From the NCBI GenBank assembly GCA_039969155.1, contig JBDVOJ010000090.1:83153-147152 (forward strand): a DNA stretch of 64,000 nt, written 5' to 3'. The notes under the pieces were generated by a model. It was not told where the DNA came from, did no database searches, and saw only the letters and a program-made list of their open reading frames with translations. Position 1 is the stretch's first letter, and the number at the start of each line of letters is the position of its first letter. A program made the translations under genes and the position numbers. This DNA is from GCA-002733465 sp039969155. Lineage in GTDB: Bacteria > Pseudomonadota > Gammaproteobacteria > Enterobacterales > Kangiellaceae. Below, one piece after another: positions 54,263 to 64,000 of the stretch.

Positions 54263-54841
54263 TTATTTAGCCGATAATAATGGCTGCATTTTGTCGTCAA
54301 TTGCCTCTCTAGCTCTAAAGATCCTAGAACGAACAGTGCCGACAGGGCAATCCATTGACTCTGCAATTTCCTCGTAACTTAGACCTTCTATTTCCCTTAA
54401 AGTGATGGCTGTTTTGAGGTCGTCTGGAAGTTCTTCAATTGTTTTAAAGATCACATCCTTAAGTTGATCCCGCATCATTAACTTCTCAGGCGAAGCATTT
54501 TCACGTAAAGCCACACCAACACCGTAACTTTCTGCATCCTGAGAATCAATGTCGGATGCAGGCGGTCGACGCCCTCGAGCGGTCAAATAGTTTTTAGCGG
54601 TATTAATTGCGATTCTATAAAGCCAAGTATAAAAGGCGCTCTCCCCTCTAAAGTTGGGCAAAGCTCTATAGGCTTTTATAAAGGCGTCTTGAGCAACATC
54701 GTTAATTTCAGCATTATCGCTGATAAAACGACTGACAATCGATAAAATCTTACTTTGGTACTTTATTACCAAAATATCGAATGCCCGCTTGTCACCTCGC
54801 TGAACCCTCTCTACTAACTCAGCATCTGTTGTTTTTGTCAT
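54263..54841 (-). CDS. rpoE: Sigma-E RNA polymerase sigma factor
   Basis: The 192-residue ECF sigma factor has region 2 (RGDKRAFDILVIKYQSKILSIVSRFISDNAEINDVAQDAFIKAYRALPNFRGESAFYTWLYRIAINTAKNYL) and region 4 (ELPDDLKTAITLREIEGLSYEEIAESMDCPVGTVRSRIFRAREAID), closely like RpoE of E. coli. It directs transcription of envelope-stress genes. Held by RseA at the inner membrane until outer membrane protein damage triggers release. It is divergent from nadB, an arrangement common in gammaproteobacteria. Confidence 0.97.
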   Translation of the reverse strand: MTKTTDAELVERVQRGDKRAFDILVIKYQSKILSIVSRFISDNAEINDVAQDAFIKAYRALPNFRGESAFYTWLYRIAINTAKNYLTARGRRPPASDIDSQDAESYGVGVALRENASPEKLMMRDQLKDVIFKTIEELPDDLKTAITLREIEGLSYEEIAESMDCPVGTVRSRIFRAREAIDDKMQPLLSAK

Positions 54842-55188
54842 TTATGATTTTTTTCAATTGTTATTTTCGGGATTAAGTTGCCGAGCTATTTAATTCATAA
54901 GAATAACGATTTAGATCCAACGAAATAAATAGTTAATGGGGTCTAGATCGTTACTTTTTTGAATGTCAGTTGGCTTTAGGCACTTCGCCGACTGCTACCC
55001 CATCCATTGACTCACTGTTATAAATTAAGTTCAAACAAGAAAACTACTTATCTCATTAAATACTCGTTTCAGTTTCAATTATATCAGAATAATCAAAGTC
55101 TTCAGTGAACTTATAAGGCTAAATAATTGGCTTTTATCACAATAATTAAGCAAAATAGCTGGCTTTATTGGCAAGTAATTTAATATCC
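54842..55188. other. Divergent rpoE-nadB promoter region
   Basis: The 347-bp AT-rich spacer should contain the promoters of rpoE and nadB. I could not identify a convincing GAACTT-type sigma-E box with correct spacing upstream of rpoE. No small gene or RNA is evident. Confidence 0.5.
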
Positions 55189-56805
55189 ATGACCATAGAA
55201 CACAAATCAGATGTTTTGATTATTGGAAGTGGTGCTGCAGGGCTCACTTGTGCACTTCACCTGTCCGATCAATTCAATATTCACCTATTGTGCAAAGGTA
55301 AACTAAGTGAGGCAGCAACATTTTATGCGCAAGGCGGAATTGCTGCCGTTTTGGATAGTCAAGATAGCGTGGAATCACACGTCGAAGATACGCTGATAGC
55401 GGGTGCCGGACTTTGTAATAAGCAAACCGTTCAACATACCGTTGAAAATAGTAAGCAAGCGATTGAGTGGTTGATCGAACGGGGCGTTAGTTTTAGTTTA
55501 GAGGAAACAGCCCAAGCATCGTCTTCAGATTATCATCTAACTCGAGAAGGTGGCCACAGCCATAGGCGAATAATTCATGCCGCAGATGCTACTGGTAAAG
55601 CCGTCCAAAATACTCTTTCTGACGCGGTAAGTAACCACCCAAATATTAAGTTATTTGAAAACTATAATGCCATCGACTTAGTAACAACCCATACACTCGG
55701 GATTATTGGCGAAACTAACCAATGTCGCGGAGCTTATGCATTAAACAGAACCACTGGGAAAGTCGAATCGTTCAACGCCAAGTTTGTGGTGCTAGCCACA
55801 GGTGGCGCCAGTAAAGTTTATCTCTATACAAGTAATCCAGATATTTCTAGCGGTGATGGCATCGCAATGGCTTGGCGAGCGGGATGCAGAGTAGCCAATT
55901 TAGAATTTAATCAGTTTCATCCTACTTGCCTGTTCCATAGCAAAGCGCATTCCTTTCTAATTACCGAAGCGCTTCGAGGAGAAGGTGCACTTCTGAAGCT
56001 ACCAAATGGCGAACGGTTTATGCCCCGATTTGATGAGCGAGCAGAACTGGCACCAAGGGACATCGTTGCAAGAGCAATTGACCACGAGATTAAGCGTTTA
56101 GGTGTTGACTGTGTTTATCTTGATATTAGCCATAAAGACCCTGAATTTGTTCGAACCCACTTTCCAACTATCTATAAGCGGTTGTTAGACTTAAACATTG
56201 ATATCACTAAAGAGCCGATTCCAGTTGTACCTGCAGCTCACTATACCTGTGGAGGTGTGGTGGTCGATAGAGAGTCATCAACGGATCTCAAAAATTTATA
56301 CGCCATTGGCGAAGTCGCCTTCACTGGGCTACATGGAGCCAACCGTATGGCGAGTAACTCATTACTTGAATGCTTGGTTTACGCTAAAACAGCCGCAGAA
56401 AATATCCTCGCACAGAAAGACTTGCCCAGTAGCTCGGCTGTAGTTATTCCAGATTGGGATGAGAGCCAAGTATCTGATTCTGATGAAGAAGTTGTAGTGT
56501 CTCATAACTGGCATGAGCTTCGTCACTTAATGTGGAATTATGTCGGTATAGTCAGAACAACCAAACGTCTAGAAAGAGCCCAGCGCCGTATTCAATTACT
56601 TAAGCAAGAGGTAATTGATTATTATTCGAACTTTAAAGTAACCAGCGATTTGCTGGAATTAAGAAACCTAATTACAGTAGCTGAGCTAATCATTGAATGC
56701 GCAATGCGCCGCAAAGAAAGCCGTGGATTGCACTATAGTCTTGACTATCCCAGTTCTGACCCAAAATTGGATTGTACAGATACCATTTTAACTCGAGTAA
56801 GCTAG
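55189..56805 (+). CDS. nadB: L-aspartate oxidase
   Basis: The start is the ATG at 55189 rather than a TTG seven codons upstream. The protein has the FAD-binding GSGAAGLTCALHL at about 12-24. TFYAQGGIAAVL, SRDGVAMAxRxG-like SGDGIAMAWRAGCRVAN, the active-site region EFNQFHPTCLF and AAHYTCGGVVVD follow. The enzyme oxidises L-aspartate to iminoaspartate, the first step of de novo NAD synthesis. 538 residues, as usual. Confidence 0.97.
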   Translation: MTIEHKSDVLIIGSGAAGLTCALHLSDQFNIHLLCKGKLSEAATFYAQGGIAAVLDSQDSVESHVEDTLIAGAGLCNKQTVQHTVENSKQAIEWLIERGVSFSLEETAQASSSDYHLTREGGHSHRRIIHAADATGKAVQNTLSDAVSNHPNIKLFENYNAIDLVTTHTLGIIGETNQCRGAYALNRTTGKVESFNAKFVVLATGGASKVYLYTSNPDISSGDGIAMAWRAGCRVANLEFNQFHPTCLFHSKAHSFLITEALRGEGALLKLPNGERFMPRFDERAELAPRDIVARAIDHEIKRLGVDCVYLDISHKDPEFVRTHFPTIYKRLLDLNIDITKEPIPVVPAAHYTCGGVVVDRESSTDLKNLYAIGEVAFTGLHGANRMASNSLLECLVYAKTAAENILAQKDLPSSSAVVIPDWDESQVSDSDEEVVVSHNWHELRHLMWNYVGIVRTTKRLERAQRRIQLLKQEVIDYYSNFKVTSDLLELRNLITVAELIIECAMRRKESRGLHYSLDYPSSDPKLDCTDTILTRVS

Positions 56806-56976
56806 CGTTAACCATTGCTATGCGGATTTCGACCGGTTATCTGATTTAGAGGCCAAAATAAACTCATATTGAGATTACATGTTAAACTATACGACAGATA
56901 TAAATTAACGATGATTCGCAGTGTCTAAGAATCAATTCTTAAGTTAGTAATTATTTAACCTCTACTTTTGCAAATT

Positions 56977-58848
56977 ATGTTCAGTCGAAAATTTACAGGT
57001 CACTTGTTGACGTTGACTATTGTTTTACTGCTTTGTGCAAATACAGCAGCAGCAGATCTCGACTATAAGAATCGTTGCATTGAAGTGAATAAAGAGCCCT
57101 GGGTCACCTATCAAGCATTGTCCTTAATAGAATCAGACTTTGAAACGTTTGATAAATCAAATAAGCTTGAGTTTTTAATTTGTAAGGCAAAAGCAGAAAA
57201 CCTACTTTATTTTTACCCAAAATTTAATCATACCGTCAGCAAGGCGGAAAGCTTGGTTGATGCGCACTCCAGAATAGAGTTTGTTGCTAGTTTAAAATTT
57301 TTCAGAGGCTTGATTGAACAACGACTTGGTAACTATAAAGCCAGTGCAGCCGCTTTTGAAGAAGCGATATCTCTGACAAAAGAGAGTGATTTAGTTAGTC
57401 TTCACATAAGATCTTTACAAGAACTAGCTTACACTAAGAGTCTAACGAATCTGTATGTTATTTCATTTAATAAGATCCGAGAGGCCTTTGTTAAAGCGAA
57501 AAAACTAAATGATCCCTTTTTACTTGGAACAGTATACGAAACCTATGGAGCAATCTATGGTTTCTTGGGTGACTACAGTGCTTCAATCGAACACTACGAA
57601 AAAGCATTAGAAAGCTATCAAAATCTTAGCTATCGCCCGTTCGAGGCCGAAGCCATTTATGGGCTCGCGTCAACATACCGATACTGGGAAAAATATGACA
57701 CAGCAATCAAATACTTTAACCAATATATTGAAAAAACTAGTTATACCCCTAACTCAGATGTAACTTTTTTTGGTTTATATGGGCTAAGCATGTCACTTGC
57801 TGAAAAAGGAGAATGTGAAAAAGCACTGCTCCCCCTCCAAAAAGCATTAACCCTAAATGGTGCAGCCGATTATAATGCCGAACTCTATAAGCGAAAAGCT
57901 AGCTGCCACATTAAGATGGACGAATTAGAGAAAGCGACTAGTGCTTTAAATAAAGCGGTTAGCATTTTTGCTTCACTTCCTGAATTAAAGAATACCAAGT
58001 GGGAATTAGAAACTTATAAGATCGAAGGTGATATAGCAAAAGCGAAAGGTGACTACCAAACGGCTTATACACTGGCGACAAAATATTACCAACAATATAC
58101 CAAACTTCTTGCGGAAAGCTCTTCGAAACAATTATCGAACATCAGTTCTAGTTTTGAACTTGCTTCTCGCGATGCGAAAATAGCGCTACTTCAACAACAA
58201 GCAAAAGTTCAGCAATTAGAAGCTGAAAAACATCTACGGAACTCAATGAAGAATCGATATACCATTGCTATTGCGATATCCATAATTCTGTTAGTTCTAA
58301 CAGCTCTCTTTTTTCAAAGGCGACATACTCAAAAAATTATGGCGATCTCGATCCGAGACTCACTTTCTGAATTGTATAATCGACGCCATATTTTTCAAAT
58401 TTTTGACAAATTGATTGCTTCTTTGGAAAACCACAGAGCAAAACTTTCAATCATCTTACTAGATATTGACGACTTCAAAAATATCAATGACCGTTATGGT
58501 CACCCATTTGGAGATACGGTTATTAAGAAGGTCTCTCAGATTTGTCAATCGACTCTCCGCTCAGAAGACGCAATGGGAAGAATTGGTGGTGAAGAGTTTC
58601 TCTGTTTACTTCCTAGAATCGATCATGACACCTGTATTAGCATCGCTAACAGAATGCTAAAAAATGTTGCTGATCATCAATTCACTACAGACAACAATGA
58701 GCAACTAAGAATCACAATAAGCATTGGTATCACTAGCTCAACTAACCGTGCTAAGACCAGACAAGCTTTATTAATACAGGCTGATAAAGCGCTGTATCAT
58801 TCTAAAAATACTGGTAAGAATTGTATATCTAGTTACGAAGACCTTTAG
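56977..58848 (+). CDS. TPR-repeat GGDEF diguanylate cyclase (membrane-anchored)
   Basis: I place the start at ATG 56977, not the upstream TTG at 56968. The N-terminus is a signal peptide or anchor (LTLTIVLLLCANTAAA). About 350 residues of tetratricopeptide repeats follow (YETYGAIYGFLGDYSASIEHYEKALESYQ), then a coiled coil, one membrane helix (YTIAIAISIILLVLTALFF, about 430) and a cytoplasmic GGDEF domain. GGEEF is intact, with an RxxD inhibitory site (RSED) five residues ahead. The TPR part would be periplasmic and sense protein or peptide partners. 623 residues. Confidence 0.93.
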   Translation: MFSRKFTGHLLTLTIVLLLCANTAAADLDYKNRCIEVNKEPWVTYQALSLIESDFETFDKSNKLEFLICKAKAENLLYFYPKFNHTVSKAESLVDAHSRIEFVASLKFFRGLIEQRLGNYKASAAAFEEAISLTKESDLVSLHIRSLQELAYTKSLTNLYVISFNKIREAFVKAKKLNDPFLLGTVYETYGAIYGFLGDYSASIEHYEKALESYQNLSYRPFEAEAIYGLASTYRYWEKYDTAIKYFNQYIEKTSYTPNSDVTFFGLYGLSMSLAEKGECEKALLPLQKALTLNGAADYNAELYKRKASCHIKMDELEKATSALNKAVSIFASLPELKNTKWELETYKIEGDIAKAKGDYQTAYTLATKYYQQYTKLLAESSSKQLSNISSSFELASRDAKIALLQQQAKVQQLEAEKHLRNSMKNRYTIAIAISIILLVLTALFFQRRHTQKIMAISIRDSLSELYNRRHIFQIFDKLIASLENHRAKLSIILLDIDDFKNINDRYGHPFGDTVIKKVSQICQSTLRSEDAMGRIGGEEFLCLLPRIDHDTCISIANRMLKNVADHQFTTDNNEQLRITISIGITSSTNRAKTRQALLIQADKALYHSKNTGKNCISSYEDL

Positions 58849-59520
58849 TTAATTCAACACTCGCTCGAGCCCAAACTGACAAGTTCTGTCATTATTCTTA
58901 AAGCAATTGGAAGTGTTTGATGTTATTCGTGCTCGAAAACACTTTAGTTAGACTATTTGTACCTTTTTATCCAAGTCAAATTTTGGACAGCTGAAAACAG
59001 CCTTACTAAAAAGGTCAACGTGTTCTTCTTCTTTAATGCCGTTGAAAAGAATGTTGCTTTTTAGTAGATTGGAATAAATAGCTTATTGTTTCTAATTAAA
59101 GACTTCTTTTATCAGCAAGATTTAGTTCTAAGTTTCGGCTTGTACTTTTCAAATCTCTATATACTTCGATATTGCCGAGAGCTATTCACTATTAGCGAGT
59201 TATAAGATATTAATCAGTAGTTGTTGAAATCTAGACCACAAATTGGCTAATCAAAGGATTTCAATATCGCAGAACATAAGAGAATTTCTTATTACGTATG
59301 CTACGGCTAACTTAATCACTTAGTTAGCAAAATTGATCTTTCGGAAGAACCTATCTTTATGAATTAGAGCCTTACAAAAGCTCGCTCCACGAAGTGCTTT
59401 GGGTTTGACTTACTTTATTCCGCGCTTCCTGCCATTATCTACATGAATGTAGAGTATCCAAGTAATTCAGGAGCAACTACTTGTTCACAACTTCCAGGCC
59501 GTTGTCGTCCCTCCACCGAT

Positions 59521-59544
59521 AAAAATTGACCCTGTCAATTTTTT
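59521..59544. terminator. AT-rich hairpin with T tract
   Basis: AAAAATTGAC pairs with GTCAATTTTT around CCT, followed by further T. It could terminate transcription in either direction between the GGDEF gene and the rRNA operon. Confidence 0.6.
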
Positions 59545-59590
59545 GCATGTTAAAGCACTCGGAATATGAAACTTATCAAATTTTAATCAA

Positions 59591-59619
59591 AAAAAAACCC
59601 GCTCACAGAGCGGGTTTTT
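59591..59619 (-). terminator. rRNA operon terminator
   Basis: CCCGCTC and GAGCGGG form a seven-base GC stem with ACA loop. A run of A's on the plus strand gives the T tract for the minus-strand transcript. It lies 15 bp after the 5S gene. Confidence 0.93.
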
Positions 59620-59633
59620 CTTTCAATTAAGAG

Positions 59634-59750
59634 CCTGGCAATGACCTACTTTCACATGGGGAAACCCCACACTATCATCGGCGCTGAACGTTTTCACTTC
59701 TGAGTTCGAGATGGGATCAGGTGGTTCCCGTTCGCTAATGTTACCAGGCA
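59634..59750 (-). rRNA. rrf: 5S ribosomal RNA
   Basis: Read on the minus strand it begins TGCCTGGTAAC, contains ACCACCTGATCCCATC and CGAACTCAGAAGTGAAA, and ends GTAGGTCATTGCCAGG. These are universal 5S segments; ends pair to close helix I. Confidence 0.96.
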
Positions 59751-59930
59751 AAACTGGAAGATTAATTGAGGATGAGTCAATCAATCATTAATAATTTAGG
59801 TAACTAGACTCTTTTTTGAGTCGGTGAGTAACACTCTATCGCAGAGGTCTTTTCAATCGTCGGATGAGTTATTCAGTGATTAGTTAATCATACATACATC
59901 ATCCAAACTAAAACTGTTTGGGTGTTATAT

Positions 59931-62744
<2,814 letters not shown>

Positions 62745-63297
62745 ATTCTCATTGCTAATGCCCATCTTAGCATCCCAAAAGGAACGTCTAAAATGCCACT
62801 AGCGTGTCCAGCATAATGTCCTAGTCAGTCAAACAACAAAACCTCAGAAGCAAAAAGCTCTGAGACAAAAAATCTAAGATTTTATAAAATTGAGGACTAC
62901 TAAAAAGGGCTTAGATACGCCGAGCATCTAGCCACATTACACTGATTAAGACCAGTTTCTTGAGATAAATCCAGCTACGTGCGGTCAGGCAACGTAGACC
63001 ATCCATTTTATTCGTTATCCAACGAACAAAACGGCTTGAGCAGCAATTAATCAATCCAGAACTTATATAAATACAAGCTTTGAGTGGATGATTAAATCCA
63101 GATAAATCTTCTCTTCACAATATGCAATAACAGACGATTAAACATCCCATATTGGACGTTAAACCGTAAAACTTTTTTTCTACAAAGATAACCAACAAGA
63201 ACCAACAAAAACAAAATCCGCAAGAAGCGCTCTCGACATTTTACTTACGTAAAATTGTCTGTCGCTTAATCGACGGCGCGCTAAAAGCGCTTGTCTT
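62745..63297. other. tRNA-Ala to 23S transcribed spacer
   Basis: The spacer of about 550 bp contains no further tRNA. It is AT-rich with short repeated hairpin segments and must carry the processing sites for 23S maturation. I could not locate a clean boxA by eye. Confidence 0.6.
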
Positions 63298-63373
63298 TGG
63301 TGGAGCATAGCGGGATCGAACCGCTGACCCCCTGCTTGCAAAGCAGGTGCTCTCCCAGCTGAGCTAATGCCCC
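63298..63373 (-). tRNA. tRNA-Ala (TGC)
   Basis: The minus strand reads GGGGCATTAGCTCAGCTGGG, anticodon loop CTTTGCAAG with anticodon TGC, T arm GGTTCGATCCC and encoded CCA end. 76 bases, canonical cloverleaf. Confidence 0.98.
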
Positions 63374-63585
63374 AAGTTGATTTTGCCTTGCAAAATCGAC
63401 GATGCACAAACAGACTATTTGCAAAGCAAATGTCGAGTTGTGCGGGATATGCAAAAAGCAATAACTGGTACAAACGGTAAGTTTATCAAACCAACTCCTA
63501 TAAAAGAGGCAAAACACTCTCAGTATCTTTGCGATGCAAAGTTACTTGGCGTATGCAAGCCAACTTTTTAACAAAAAGTTGTCTT

Positions 63586-63663
<78 letters not shown>

Positions 63664-63827
63664 AATAAACATGGTTGTTATCTTTGAAGAAAGAGAAACG
63701 AGGACGGCGGTCTCGGTATGTATAGATCGAGCAGAAGATGACTTTCTTCTACTCTATTGTTCTAACAAGTGTTGATAAGCAGAGCTGAACAATAAATTGA
63801 ACAGATGCAATAAAAACACTTCCTTAG

Positions 63828-64000
<173 letters not shown>

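Larger units (their letters stand above)
58849..59633. other. Intergenic region between GGDEF gene and 5S rRNA
   Basis: A 785-bp AT-rich stretch without credible gene, RNA or repeat. It holds a perfect AT-rich hairpin at 59521-59544 and the rRNA terminator at 59591-59619. It is the distal end of the rRNA operon and the tail of the GGDEF gene's transcript. Confidence 0.55.

Noticed and set aside
54842..54975. Sigma-E autoregulatory promoter upstream of rpoE
   Set aside because: A GCAACTT-like -35 exists, but no convincing -10 at the right spacing, so it is not listed as a feature.
63180..63571. Open frames across the tRNA-Ala and the spacer
   Set aside because: They cross a tRNA gene and non-coding spacer; translations show the usual tRNA-derived 'GRAPALQAGG' artefact.

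Overview
The window looks like a chromosomal piece of a gammaproteobacterium, most likely marine. The support is the gene set (rpoE-rseA-rseC-degQ next to nadB, mnmC, pdxB, fadH, pldA, bifunctional ada, dinB), a 16S-tRNA-Ile-tRNA-Ala-23S-5S rRNA operon, and many sodium-coupled transporters (NhaC, NSS, PutP, NptA-type, a CPA2 antiporter). The sequence is AT-rich. A member of or near the Kangiellaceae/Oceanospirillales is possible, but I cannot fix the genus by eye.

Layout. 1-6.3 kb (minus): a cut NhaC antiporter, two overlapping amidohydrolases (one has lost its metal ligands), an NSS symporter and outer-membrane phospholipase A. 6.3-8.7 kb: an unknown 128-aa gene, a short-chain dehydrogenase and dinB. 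8.9-11.3 kb: a PhoPQ-like two-component system with a PepSY protein. 11.6-18 kb: a YbaK-HDOD fusion, rmuC, an Arg-rich small protein, a diguanylate cyclase and a periplasmic ATP-dependent DNA ligase. 18.4-20.1 kb: two tandem spondin-domain secreted proteins. 20.1-25.2 kb: an RND efflux pump with its TetR regulator and palindromic operators.

26.0-30.6 kb is the most unusual part: nine small, compact genes, all on the minus strand, each followed by an imperfect inverted repeat with the geometry of an integron attC site. No integrase is present in the window. I read it as a chromosomal cassette array lacking an integrase (CALIN). Most cassette products are unknown; one is a SUKH/SMI1-KNR4 protein and one a cysteine-rich, probably zinc-binding protein. 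The array sits beside a large secreted subtilase (31.0-33.5 kb).

34.2-44.7 kb: a CPA2 antiporter gene frameshifted at a pentanucleotide repeat, putP, pdxB, fadH, a TetR regulator, a LysE exporter, folE and mnmC. 44.7-49.3 kb: a Na/Pi cotransporter and a Fur-box-preceded operon of porin, FMN-binding protein and PepSY membrane protein. 49.4-54.8 kb (minus): an orphan ParA, ada, and the envelope-stress cluster rpoE-rseA-rseC-degQ. 55.2-58.8 kb: nadB and a TPR-GGDEF protein. 59.6-64 kb (minus): the rRNA operon, with 16S cut by the window end.

Functionally the window is mostly core chromosome (envelope stress, sodium economy, tRNA modification, cofactor synthesis), interrupted by one accessory island, the cassette array.
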